The position numbers were made by a program, and so were the translations under genes. A DNA stretch of 64,000 nucleotides from Gautieria morchelliformis (Eukaryota; Basidiomycota; Agaricomycetes; Gomphales; Gomphaceae): positions 1 to 64,000 of the forward strand of contig WHVA01000228.1 of the NCBI GenBank assembly GCA_015179125.1, written 5' to 3'. The notes below the pieces were generated by a model that saw nothing but the letters and a program-made list of their open reading frames with translations, was not told where the DNA came from and made no database searches. Each line of letters begins with the position of its first letter. Positions within the stretch are counted from its first letter, which is position 1. Of this stretch, positions 51,633 through 62,624 are shown in pieces.

Positions 51633-53112
51633 ATCGATGGTCTCACCAACGGCCTGGTTTTGTTTTGTTTGGCTAGGTCTTTTTCTCTGCATCTGGTGAG
51701 TCCCATCAAACCGAACCTTTCCGCCGTGAACTGGCAGTGGTTTTTTTCTGCCCAATCGTTCGCCCCATCTGGTCTAACCATTATGTCCGATAGCTTACTG
51801 AACGCCTCCTTGAGGTCCGAGCCTTCGGCTATTATGGTGGTATCATCCACGAATCCTACACTCCCTTCTCCGTTGTTGTCCCGCACTATGTCTATCAGAT
51901 CTCCGTTATAGAACTGATAAGCGATTGCAGAGAGCGGGCATCCTTGATCCATTCCTCGACTGATGGGCCTGGTCACGGACGAATAGTCGTCAAAGCTTAC
52001 CATGGTAAGCCTGTGTTGGACTTTCCTGCATATCCAATCAGTGTATTCCCGTGGTATTCCCCTTCTATGCATGTTGTGGGTCAGTCGGTCTAGCACTATG
52101 CTTGGGAACGCTCCCTTGATGTCCAGGTACAGTACTCCGAGTACATTTCCCCTCCTCCACGCGGCCTTCGCCTCTGACACCACGTAATGTACGGTGTCGG
52201 TTGTTGTTCTTCTGGGTCTACATCCAAAATGATTGTCGGGTAACAATTGGTGCCTTTTCGTCATCTTCACCAGATCTTCCACCACACACGTGGACAGTAC
52301 TTTGCCTATAATGTCCAGAAGTGTGATCGGTCGGTAGGCGCCTGGGGCTGTGTAATCTGCCTTGCCTGGTTTACGGAGGACCTTTGTTATTGAGTCCCTC
52401 CACTCTGCCGGATCTACCTTGAGGTCTAAGGTTGCGCGGAAAAGAGGTCCTATGTACGGTAGAAGGACATCAATACACTGCTTTATGAGTTCATTGGGGA
52501 TACCATTTTCTCCCGGAGCCTTGAACCGATTGAGCTTGTCTACGGCCCTTCTGATCTGCTCGTCTGAGATTGGCTGATACTCGAACGCCGGAGGGGGGTA
52601 CTCGTAGTCCTCTGGTATTTGTTCTACCGCTTCTCCTGGCTTTGGGAAGAAGGTGTCAAAGAGCAGTTCTGATTTTTGTTCGTTTGTTTCTGCTATCAGC
52701 TTCACGCCATTTGCCTTTCTTGTCACCAGCGTCGGTACCCGCGTCTGACCCCCGTCGCTCACATCCGCTGAGGCATATCTGTGCGCTGCCCATATCGTAT
52801 TCTGATCTATACCGTCGAGAAAGTCTTTCCAATGTTCTCTTTTTGACCTCTCTATGTCCTCCGCATAGCGGTTCCGAGCGGCTCTGTATTCTTCGTGTGC
52901 TGCATGTGTCGGGTCGTCTCTTCGTGCATACAATCTCCTAGCGAGCCGCCTGGTCTCTGCTCTGGTACGTGATAGTTGCAAGGACCACCATCGTTTCATG
53001 TATGCTGACGGTCTGTTTTTTGGCACTAGTTCTTCTGTGGTGTCCAGAATGGCCATTGTCAACTCTCGTAAGCAGTGATGGAACTGTTGAGCGGTGAGTG
53101 GTGTGGGCTCTG
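51633..53112 (-). pseudogene. LINE B ORF2, reverse transcriptase core
   Basis: A 482-codon frame is open (51614-53062) with YMKRWWSLQLSRTRAETRR, ISDEQIRRAVDKLNRFKAPG, ENGIPNELIKQC, YLDIKGAFPSIVLDRL, GMDQGCPLSAIAYQFYNG and SVGFVDDTTIIAEGSD. This is the best-preserved coding stretch of either LINE. It stops at RPSIRIEQ where LINE A was inserted and continues at 45125. Confidence 0.9.
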
Positions 53113-53593
53113 TAAGGGAAACCCTGGCTGGTTGTGGAGATCACACTACCACACAACTGACAAGGGGAAATCCAAAGTATGTATAAATGAACAGAGCATA
53201 CAAGAGAGGGGATTCTCACCTGAGAAGGGGAAATCCAAAGAGAAACGTCTAAGGACCCCCAATGTCAGCGAGCCCGTATTATACTACGCTGCGCAGCCAG
53301 GGACAACACTTGGCACCCGCCATCAACCCTGCATCTCCCTGACCACCCTGACCCTTGATCGACCCTTCATGCCACCTATTACGCGAGTCGCTTGATTTCC
53401 GACACTGTTCCGGAAGTCGGAAATTGGAGTGGAACTGGCGAGGCGAACAGAACTGGTGGAAGTTCTCCCAGAAGCGGAATCATTTCCGAAAGCGGAGGCG
53501 GAGATGGAATCGGAACCGGAAGCAGAGTCGGAAATGGAGTCGGAACTGGGTGTGGTGTCAGAACTGGAAATGGAAAACAGGGTGTCCCCTGAC
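53113..53593 (+). mobile_element. hAT-like MITE, copy Q (481 bp)
   Basis: It starts TAAGGGAAACCCTGG and ends CAGGGTGTCCCCTGAC, an imperfect inverted pair. The 8-bp flanks GGGCTCTG and AGGCTCTC match at 6 of 8. It matches copy P in reverse orientation but has an extra 63 bases flanked by a 16-bp direct repeat AAGGGGAAATCCAAAG (53162-53177 and 53225-53240). The right half is a run of CGGAA-type words. It has no coding capacity. Confidence 0.65.
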
Positions 53594-54460
53594 AGGCTCT
53601 CTGATCCTGTCTTTTAACTCAGCTTCGAGTATCTTTTTGTATTCCTGCCAGTCCACCTGTCTGTAGTTAGGCTTCGGTGGTTGCATGCTGGACTTGACGG
53701 ATTCATCGATCATGGTGTCTACGGGCAGGTGATCGCTTTTTGGTGGTAGATCTTCTGGCACTGTGCTGCAGCTGATCATATTTTCAATGATTGAAGACGA
53801 GACAAAGACATTATCTGTTCACATGTAGTTCCCCGTAGCCATCGATATCAGTGTGGGTACATCCTTAGGCAGCGCCATGTGCAATCCGTGATCTGCTACT
53901 GCATCTAAGAGTATTTGCGCTTCGTCTAGATTTGCCCTGGTGAATAGATGTGCATTGCACAATTCGTCCCACATGGGGTGATGCCTATTGAAAGCCCCAA
54001 GCCACACCATGCCCTCTATCTCCCTTTCTTGTGTGGATCCTTCTGCCGCTCTGTGCTGCATATATCTCTGTATGGCTCTTATACTGTTTGAATGCGCGCA
54101 GTCCACATATGTATTGATTATCAGGACGTCACCCATGTTGGTTTTAATCTTCACTGCCGTAACATCTGGCAATCCCATATCGAGTGCTCCCCATGCGCTC
54201 GTCGCCATCCTTTTGCTTATCAGCATCATCAATCTCATTCACGTCTCTTTGTCGTGGAAGTGCGTTCTGGGGTACACCGAATACCAGTTAGGCATGGCTC
54301 TGGCATTGCCTAGGAAGTCAATATATGGTTCTTGGATCGCGAGGACATCATATTTTTCAGGTGAGCACTTAGCTAGCATTTCTACTGTTGCCATTAGCGA
54401 TTTATTGACGTTCTGTTGTCTGATTCTCAATTTTCGCATTTGTTGGTTCTCGTCGTTCAT
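53594..54460 (-). pseudogene. LINE B ORF2, endonuclease part
   Basis: ATG 54460 (MNDENQQMRKLRIRQQN) fits the LINE A start. It reads YDVLAIQEPYIDFLGNARA, MVWLGAFNRHHPMWDE, GNYM, TDNV and SDHLPVDTMID, the APE-type endonuclease. The usual GDFNRHHP reads GAFNRHHP, so a catalytic aspartate appears replaced. In-frame TGA codons stand at 54239-54241 and 53819-53821. At the second, LINE A has CGA (49122-49124). Confidence 0.85.
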
Positions 54461-54834
54461 CCTTGGCACGTGTTGTTGTCGTTGCCGTCTTGCTGTACTG
54501 TTTGTGTCCTCTTGCAACTGACCCCGATGCCGTAGTCATCCAGTCTACTTTGTCGCCCCTCTCCCTGGTCCCTGTCCTGCCACCCTTGGTCCATGTGCCC
54601 GACTCTTGGGTTCGCACCTCTTCCTCTCCCGCGCATGTTTCCTCTGCTTTCAATCCTTCCTCTATATCGCGAATTATCTGGCACCGCTTGGGGCCTCTCC
54701 CTGCTTCTGCTGTCTGTTCGTCTCGCCATCCTTCTTTCCATTTCCACCGTTTTCCATCTCCTGTCCTCCTGTTCCCTGAGTTTCTTTATAAGGTCCCCTA
54801 CATCGTCTGTTTCCTGCGCCTCCTGGTGCTCCTC

Positions 54835-56144
54835 TCATGTCCATGGGTGATCGTTGGGGAAGAATTTGTACGTATGTTCTGGATCGCTGTTTTCCGCCAC
54901 TGCACATCCTGATTTGAATACCGGGCATGTCCTATCCCATGACGCGTGACCTTTTGCGTTGCAGTTCGTGCATTTGAATTTGCTTGGGTCATTTTCCTGG
55001 CATTCGGCTGTCCTGTGTTCTTCTCCGCATGTTCCGCACATGTCTCGACCGCTGCACTCTGCTGCTATGTGCCGCGTGTTGTATTGCTGACATTTTAGAC
55101 ATCTTCGTGGCTCTTTTTTCATTCTTCTGGCCCAGGTTGTCTTTCCTGCTATTATTATCCCATCTCTTATGCTTTGATTCGCTGCTTCTGTGGATGTGAA
55201 CTTGGCGATAATGTGGGCCGATCTCTGTCCTGCTGTCCTCCTGTGGACAGGCTTTATCCACCGGGTTCAAAGCAGGGATCCGTCGGGGAGTTCCAAGTCC
55301 CCCTCAATCTTTCTCATCTCCGCCATGGCATCGGGTGCGTGATTCAGCGGCACGTACTCCACTATTACTGATAGTGTTCTTTCTTTTATCGTGGCCGTCC
55401 CGCTCAATTTGCTCAAGAACGTCCATTTGTTCATCTGCACCCACTTCACCACCTCCTCTGTTTCCATGTCTAGCACTACTCCCCCATTCGCTAGCTTCTT
55501 GGCTCCCACGAAGATTATGTCTATTTGTTCTGGGTCTGCCTTGAGGCTGCTTATTGCCTCGTTAGCTTTCACTACCAGTTCCTGCTCCGTGAGCCTGTCT
55601 AGCCCATCCTGTTCTCATGGCATGTCTCCATCAATTAGTATTTGTCTCGCTTTCATTTTCGCTTTCGCTAGGTTGTTCAAGTGTGACAAAGGGACGTTAC
55701 CTTTCAATGCGGCTGTGTATGTCATCCCTCTTGTGTCGCTTCCCCCTTGCCGTTCCCTCTGTCCTCCCATGTTGTTCAAATGCTCTATGATGTTTCTGGC
55801 TCCTTCTGTGGCTTCTTCTGTGAGCTCAGTTGCCTCTTTGGCCCTGTCAGCGGCTGCTTCGATCTTAGTCAGGATCATTTCGAGGTGATTTTCGATGTGT
55901 CGCAAGACTGCTGCTCCTGCTGCTCTCGCAGCATCCTCCATCATTTGTCTAGGAACTGCCTCGCTTGCTCTCTGGTTCTCACCGATGTGTTCGGCTCCAA
56001 CAACAAATCTGTCCTGGTTTTGTTGCTGGCTTGTTGTGTGGCGCCTGCCCTTGTGCGAGCTTGTGATGTGGCAGGCGCCTGGGGTTCGACGCTTTGTGGC
56101 TTCGTGTTGATGGCTTCTTTTTCAGGGAAGCTCGGTTTCACCAC
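54835..56144 (-). pseudogene. LINE B ORF1, broken
   Basis: It starts MVKPSFPEKEAINTKPQSV at 56144 and reads TREQARQFLDK, SHLNNLAKAKMKARQILIDG and VKWVQMNKWTFLSKLSG. It ends in knuckles CLKCQQYNTRHIAAEC, CGTCGEEHRTAEC and CTNCNAKGHASWDRTC (54960-55120). Several shifts and a stop near 55615 break the frame. It is the homologue of LINE A ORF1. Confidence 0.82.
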
Positions 56145-56243
56145 TGGCTGTAGTCAGCGATGCACTAGCGTGTGGTTTGGCTAGTGTGTGTGTAGGAAAA
56201 GCGATTTTGGGTTTTGTGGTGGTGGTGGTAAGCGTTTCCTTAA

Positions 56244-59234
56244 GTATAGTGGACGAAGACGAAATCTTCCCCAATCTCAACGAGAATGAAGGACTTGAGG
56301 AAGAGGCCGAAGTCGAGGAGGTTGAGGATGAGGAACGCGATGAGATCACCAACGAAGACCTCATTCGCGTGCTCCAAGAATGCTATGGAGAAGAGTGGAA
56401 GGCACAATTGCATGCCTTACGTCTGCATTTCTTATTTATATAACAAATTATGTACCTAACAATCTTTCTTCAACCACAGGTGGAGATCTGTTAACTGATG
56501 ATGACCTAGATAACATCTGCATGTTTTCCCTGTGCATGTCGAGCTCAGGGCTCCCTCGGTCTACATATAACAACATGCGCAGGCTCTTTCAACGCAAACT
56601 CAACCTCGACACTGAATATCTAATGTACCGGCGAATTGAGTTTCTTTCAGGCATCAAACCTGAATTCTACGACATGTGTGATAATTCCTGCCTTCTATAT
56701 GTGGATTCCTTCCGAGCTGACACATATTGCTCAATCTGTGGTAACCCTCGCTACCATGCCAATGACAAACCGATTGCACGGCTCCCTTATCTGCCGATCA
56801 TCCCTCGCCTGCAGGGGTGGTATGAAGGTCGCTCGATGATCGAACAGCTCAAATATAGAAGTCAATACACTCACACGCCAGGGGAATACAGTGATGTCTT
56901 TGATGGATCCCATTACCGCAGTCTCCTGGATCAGCATGTTGAAGTTCAAGGTGAAACACTCGGCCACAAGTATTTTTCCGATCCTCATGATATTGCGCTC
57001 GGGGGGTCAACCGACGGCTTTCAGGTAAATTGTCAATTTAATACAGGATGATTTACACTAACATATCCATAGGTGTTTGCTATTAGACCGGCACTAGGGA
57101 AAAAGAAGAGTAACTCGGCCTGGCCGGTATTATTAACAAATTACAACATCACATCAGAGGTTCACACCCAACTCAACAATCTGCTTCCTGTCATGGTTAT
57201 CCCTGGTCCCAATGGCCCCAAGTGCCTGGACTCCTTCTTAGTGCACCTAATTGAAGAACTTGATCAACTCGCTTGTGGAATATGCACATATGATGCCGCA
57301 ACCGATGAGCACTTTGACTTGCATGCATATCTCATTTTATTTTCAGGTGATCTCCCAGATATGTCCAAGCTGCTATGCTTGAGGGCATACAGCTTATTGC
57401 CTGTGCTGTTTCTGTCTGATCCGAGGTGAACGTGTTAAGATCAAACGGCCAGGGAAGAAAGCAAGCTCCACCTACTATCCCGCATTACAGGCGCCATGAT
57501 GACCAGGACAGCGCAGGGACGATGGGTGGGATCCAAACAACCTGCCTTTCCGCACACACAATGTCCATATCACACATCTCACCGAACTCTTGTCTGCTGA
57601 ACCGACTCATTGTTACAAGCTAGGAATGCGCTATGGAGTCAACCAATTATCACGGCTTTTGCGCCTCAAGTCACTCAGTCTGCCGGATTCTTTTCCACAC
57701 GACATAATGCATCTTTTTTTCGAAAATATCTGTCCATTACTAAAAGAGCACTGGACAGGATCGGGCCTCTTCAAGAACATTGAACCTGCTGACCCAGGAT
57801 ACCGCCTAGCACCACATATATGGGAACAAATAGGCTGTGAAACCGCCGAGGCTTACAAGATGATGCCCTCTGATTTCGTTGGCGCCATGCCCGATATCAC
57901 CAACTCCAAATATAAAGCAGAATTCTGGTCATTATGGGTGCAGTATTTAGGCCCCATCCTCTGACGGAATCGGTTCCCCAACCCCAAATATTACGATCAC
58001 TTTTGCGATCTTGTCAGCATCATCAAGATGTGTCTTCAGTTCACCATGACTGAGGAAGCATTGCAAAAACTACATAATTCTATCGTAAAGTGGGTCCAAC
58101 AATATGAAAGGTGCGTTATGAATTTTTGTACTCAGTTCGTGTTCTGAAGCAACCGCGGCTAGCAGGTGGTATTACCATTATGAACAAAAGAATCTCCCTG
58201 CATGTACTTTCAATATTCGTGCGCTCCTGCATGTACTTTCAATATTCATGCGCTCCTGCATGTTCCCGACTACATACGTCTTTGCGGCCCTGCATGGACG
58301 ACTTGGGCGTTCCCAATGGAACAATATTGGGGCAAACTGGGATCGCATGTGACCTCACGGCTTCACCCTTATGCCACACTGTCGGTGTACGTCACACGTG
58401 CAGTGCAGCTCTCCCAGCTCAAGGTCCTATATATGCAAGTTGATGAGATGCTGATGCCGGAGGCCATAGAAGGAGCTGTGAGCGTGATGGAGCATGTCTA
58501 CCTGGAATGTGCATACTTTGATCTGACACCCCCTTTGCGTGCCGCTAACACATTGAGGCCTCTTAGTTCCTAATACAGTCCTACGTTCACCTCATAACCT
58601 TGCTTTTCACCCAGATCCGGACCTTCGCCGAAGAATCACTTTATACTTTGTGCAGCTGTTCAACTGCCCCACCAATGTCATTGTCCCAAACTACCTTCGA
58701 TTATGACAAGATGGGGAAAAGTTTGTATTGCTAATGGTGGCGAAACAATTTGACCCAGCTGTGCCATAAGCGAAGCTCAGGCTCGTATCTGCTGTGATTC
58801 ATCATTTGTCTGTGTGAGTAATGCATAATTTCTAAATCATGGAGAAAATTTTATGGCTCATCATATTTTTACAGTATACATTGATGGTGGCTAACAATCG
58901 CCGTGGCCAAAATTGGCCAGCATATGTTCGGCAAATATTTTATGGACAGCTACATTGCATCATCGATGTCATCATGCCACAGTCACGTACACTTGACCTC
59001 GAGGAGCCCCGTGGATATCTTTTAGCAGTCATCCAGCCATGTTCAACAGGTGGAAAAGATGAGACTCACGAGCTGACCACGTATTCGGAGACCACCGTCC
59101 CTGTTGTTGTGGATTTGCGTACGGTCGAATGTGTAGTTGGACGAGTCAAGCGCGGGAATGAATGGGGAATTGTTGACCGCAGTGGGGACTTTTCCAGGAC
59201 TGTTTTCGTGGAACCGGAAGTCGAGTTTGAATAA
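56244..59234 (+). pseudogene. tnp2-family CACTA transposase, decayed
   Basis: Two introns are clear and keep the frame: 56421-56479 (59 bp) and 57025-57072 (48 bp). Exon 1 is acidic (ERDEITNEDLIRVLQECYG). Then come CSICGNPRYHANDKP and the transposase core: GGSTDGFQVFAIRP (first aspartate, ~57013), FSGDLPDMSKLL (second, ~57350) and SFPHDIMHLFFENI (third, ~57700). The C-terminus reads NWPAYVRQIFYGQLHCI and VGRVKRGNEWGIVDRSGDF, with TAA at 59232-59234. Between 57370 and 58850 there are several stops and shifts, for example TGA at 57427 and 57962. It probably acted as the cut-and-paste enzyme of this element and is now inactive. Confidence 0.82.
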
Positions 59235-59589
59235 GTGCGTTTTTTTCTTCTTTTTTCTCTTTGCGTTCTCATCATTTTATATTACTCCAGTAAGCTACGT
59301 TGTCGCTGCACATCAATTGCACTATTGTAAACACTCCCCTTACTCTCTGAGACTCCCAAGTCCCTGCGCTCTCGAGCTGATGCACGAACAATTCGCCATG
59401 CACGATGCAATAATTCTTTTGTTGTACTCACTAAGACTTGCTTATGCTAACCTAGTAAGTGAATTTGCTGTCTCAGGGCTCGCAGCACTCGGTTTGTTTG
59501 GTGATTTGATCCGTCTACCCGTCGATATGGACTGGCTTTGGGTGGCTTATGTTAAGTGTTTAAATGTACTTAATTTTAGTGGTAGCTAA

Positions 59590-59688
59590 ATTAATTTTTT
59601 TGACACTGATTTTGGGGTGAAAATAACTACTGAAATTAAGTACTAGTGCATAAAGTACTTATTTTAAGTGCCTGTTCTTCCTACAGTG
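59590..59688 (+). repeat. Subterminal and terminal repeat region of CACTA element 1
   Basis: The AT-rich stretch carries repeated TTAAGT, AAGTACTTA and ACTAGTG words. It ends CTACAGTG at 59688, followed by CGG as a possible 3-bp target copy. Confidence 0.6.
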
Positions 59689-60510
59689 CGGTGGTGTCAT
59701 TCCTTCCTCGAGCCGTCACGGTAAATCATCGTTAACCGTCAACTATGGGTGGAAAGGAACATCAAAGAAAGTTACAGAATCTTCACGTCGCTGGCATCAT
59801 CACACACCACCGAAGATTCGGTTGCGAGTGAGATGGGGTCAGACGGCGGCACGTGCTCCTCTTTGCTTTGTTTGCTCACCTGTGCTTATTATGCCCACTC
59901 GAACCAACCTTTCCTGTCACTTTTTCACCCGCCCTCCTTTCACTTTCCTTTCACACGAGCTTCCTTCGAGGGATGCATTGTGTGGACCCTGCGGGCAGGT
60001 GCGGTGGTGGTGGGGGGGGGTGGTTTCTTGAGGAGGGATTTGTTGAGCGACAAGCTTATTCAGCCGCTGTCACTCCTGGACTCCATGGAGCAGCTAGGCC
60101 GGCCTAATGTGTCTTGTGCGCGGCGCCAGTGCTTTCGCTCACTTCCACCGCTGTTTTTTCTTGGCGAGGCCTCGCGAATGCAATGGTGGAGCGTTTGTTA
60201 AGCGGGGCTTCTCGTGGCTCCCCGGCAGCGTGAGCACGGGAGCGGCTTTGTTCTTTGTCATCGCCTGTCGTTTCATTTCATTGGGGTGTCACTGTTTTAT
60301 GCCTTGGAGATGCTTGCATACCATTCAGGTCAGGGCGCTTGGTGGTGCGCTGCTTGAACGGCCGTTGTGTACGTGGCCTACTCTGAGTCTGCGCTTTCTG
60401 TCGTCACCTTAACCATGTGCGACATGTGCTGACTCACCCACCTTTTCAGTCCATTGGGCCCATTCTTCCGGTCCTCGCGCGCCCTCTACCCCCCGCACCC
60501 TGTCTGTCTA
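59689..60510. other. Sequence between two CACTA ends; no gene recognised
   Basis: Several overlapping frames of 70-150 codons exist on the plus strand but show no known motif; they arise from C/T-rich and G-rich sequence. A run of nine or ten G lies near 60013. Confidence 0.45.
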
Positions 60511-61180
60511 CACTGTAGAAACAATAGGCGCTGTATACCAGCGCTTTTCAAGCCAACGCTGCTGAGACGCTCCTTTTTGCAGTTGCCAGATGCCCCTTCA
60601 ATTTTCAACATAATCAAAAGCTGAGGTACTGATCCTAGGCTTGGATTAGGACTTGTATCAAGGTACAAAAATTTCAATGTACACAAAGTGAAATACATTT
60701 TATTTGTATACACAAGAAGTGAAGGTAAATTGCCATTTACCTATTCCTGATCGTCTACCGCATCAACTGTACAAGAAAAACTGCTACTTCGGTCGATGAT
60801 CCCCCATTTGCTCCCACGTCGAACTCGACCCACAATGCATTCCCTACCGATGCAACCAAGTTCGAGTGCGAGTGTGGGTCTGAAGGGAGCTCGGGAATAT
60901 GAGTGTGGGAATACGAGTGCAGGAGTCCGAGTCCGAGTCCGGAGAGCGAGCACAGGAATGGGAGAATTCGAGTGCGGGAGTGTGAGGGTGAGTGTGGCAC
61001 TGTGAGTCTGGGGGTCCGGGGAGTGCGAGTGGGAGTGCCAATGCGAGAATGCGAGCGCGGGTATGCATGTCTGAAGTGTTAGTGCCGGCAATGTACTCAT
61101 CATTGACCGGTTCATTATATCGGGTGCGCCGAAAGCACAAGTTCCAGAGGATATCGAAGCAAGTGAGCCCCAGGCACAAG
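60511..61180 (-). mobile_element. CACTA element 2, 3' fragment
   Basis: The plus strand starts CACTGTAGAAACAATAGGCG at 60511, a CACTA-type terminus, preceded by CTA. On the minus strand at 60741-60870 the translation IGRECIVGRVRRGSKWGIIDRS matches the C-terminus of the transposase of CACTA element 1 (VGRVKRGNEWGIVDRS). AGCGC and GACGCT words between 60530 and 60575 resemble subterminal repeats. Upstream coding sequence is replaced by a simple repeat. This is only the end of an element. Confidence 0.7.
60855..61065. repeat. Degenerate GAGTGYG tandem repeat
   Basis: About 210 bases are made of GAGTGTGG, GAGTGCGA and GTCCGAG variants in tandem. It sits in the coding part of CACTA element 2 and explains the low-complexity H/T/P/R-rich minus-strand frames there. 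Confidence 0.7.
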
Positions 61181-61182
61181 AG

Positions 61183-61986
61183 CTAGAATTTACACAGTCT
61201 ACTGAGATCCTCGGCAGATGAATCAGTCTCGACAAACGTCTCGCTGACTTGGTAAGGGTTTGGGTTACTGAGAACTGATATCATAATACAGTTGTGTGAG
61301 AACATGTATTTGAGGGCAATTAATAAAGGCGACTGTAATTCAGCACTCACGTCAATGAGTCCAGACAGTGAGGATGAATAATTAAAAATTGCTGATGAGG
61401 AATTAGAAAGTGTGTCGGTCCATTGGGTCGGATGAATTTGATCGTCCAAGGTCGTCCAAGCAAGTTGATCGTCCCAAGACTCCAAGTCATGGCTCTCTTC
61501 CACCCTTCCCATTTACCTTGGAGATATGCGACATCCCCCGACCACAGGAAATGATTTGACACAGCAATGAGGCTGTAAATGTGGTATGTGAAGGAGAACA
61601 TAGCTGGCGGGGTTGGGAATGGGAAGCCCGCATATGGCAACTGTCCTGAGACAGTCTGCTCAGCAAACAGTGAGTCGAGGCCATTGGAAACCGAAATCAA
61701 ATCGTATGTTGAAACTGCGATAGCAGGGAATGCAACCGCCTGATTTAAAATAGCATTAGCCTCTAGCAAAAGGGGGATTGCGAGAAGACTTGTGTAGTCA
61801 CCAGGCCAGACGAGTCTGTCACATTTTGTGCCATCGACAACCGCGCTGGAACCCTTCGTAATTGTAGTATTGAGGTAGGTCAGTGATCCGAGTCAATCTG
61901 ATTGTGCAACTGCGAGTTAGAAGTGCGTTATGAGTTATGAGGAATCTGAATCCAACCAACTGGAGTAGGCAATTGAACATCGTATG
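61183..61986 (-). pseudogene. GH78 (alpha-L-rhamnosidase-like) gene remnant
   Basis: On the minus strand the translation has LNTTITKGSSAVVDGTKCDR with LVWPGDY (61790-61877), then AIAVSTYDLISVSNGLDSLF, GQLPYAGFPFPTP, FSFTYHIYSLIAVSNHFLW and GDVAYLQGKWEGWKRAMTWS. This is the start of the six-hairpin catalytic barrel of fungal GH78-type enzymes, which remove rhamnose from plant glycans. The segment between GDY and PAIAVSTYD has about 20 extra residues, and the frame departs from the family after TWSLGTI (near 61455). The rest of the barrel is absent. It is separated from its upstream side by the solo LTR at 61987-62624. Confidence 0.7.
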
Positions 61987-62624
61987 TGTTACGTATCGAG
62001 ATTTGCACTAAGTCGGAACTGGAAAGGACAGTGGATTCAACTTATAGGTTGCGCCCCCAATGAACTATCGTCCTAAGTATTTCGGAACTGAGTCGGAAGT
62101 CGGAAAGTATTGAACTAGAGGTTGGTCCGAACTTGAGTCGGAACTGAGGCGGAAGGCGGAAGACGCAAGGCGGGGCGAGACTGAGATCTTGCTATACTCG
62201 CTGTGCTAGGAACAGGAGATGGAGCGAAGGAAATCAAGTATCGAAGGTGATTATCTGATTGCAGAATAACAGACATACATGAGGGGGTTTTATACAAAGA
62301 GCTGAGACAACAGGTAATGACATGGTACTAAGCAAATTCCGGGGGAAGCGGAAGTCGAGTAGACAATGCGTGGGAACTAACTATTGGGAACAATGGGACT
62401 ACAAGGGTAGACCAATGGCAAAGAACAAGGGGTCGGGAAAACATATCTGACAACAAATTACAAGGGTGACTGGATATGTGCACGGTGAGGTGGGTCCGGT
62501 GGGTCCGAGTAATAGAGTCGAAGGAACAAGGGAAATGTACAAGGGGGGGAATGTCGGAAATATCGGAGGGGTGGAAAGTGTTGCGGAACTGGAGGTCGGA
62601 AGTCGGAAATGAACGATCGTAACA
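61987..62624 (+). repeat. Solo LTR of the gypsy-1 family with 5-bp target duplication
   Basis: This 638-bp stretch starts TGTTACGTATCGAG, ends GATCGTAACA, and is flanked by GTATG on both sides (61982-61986 and 62625-62629). It is highly similar to 18944-19590, with small length differences near the middle. Confidence 0.93.

Larger units (their letters stand above)
51621..56235 (-). mobile_element. LINE B (Tad-like), 5' part
   Basis: It contains the 5' UTR, ORF1 and ORF2 up to the reverse transcriptase thumb, where LINE A is inserted. It is the same family as LINE A but clearly diverged. MITE Q interrupts it at 53113-53593. Its 5' end, near 56235, abuts the CACTA transposase gene. A 12-bp duplication of LINE B sequence, TGCTCTATTCTT, marks 51621-51632. 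Confidence 0.88.
56236..59688 (+). mobile_element. CACTA (En/Spm) transposon 1, 5' part lost to LINE B
   Basis: It carries a tnp2-type transposase gene. The 3' terminus TTCTTCCTACAGTG at 59675-59688 is the inverse of the CACTGTAG start of CACTA element 2 at 60511. The ~110 bases before it repeat AAGTACTT and TTAAGTG words, like subterminal repeats of CACTA elements. The left end is not in view; LINE B abuts the gene near 56235. The transposase is damaged. Confidence 0.78.

Noticed and set aside
53429-53617. Plus-strand frame rich in glutamate over the MITE Q array
   Set aside because: It is produced by the CGGAA word repeat and does not continue into a protein domain.
59749-60412. Several plus-strand frames of 70-150 codons between the CACTA ends
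   Set aside because: They overlap in different frames, show no recognisable domain and coincide with C/T- and G-rich composition. There is not enough support to call a gene.
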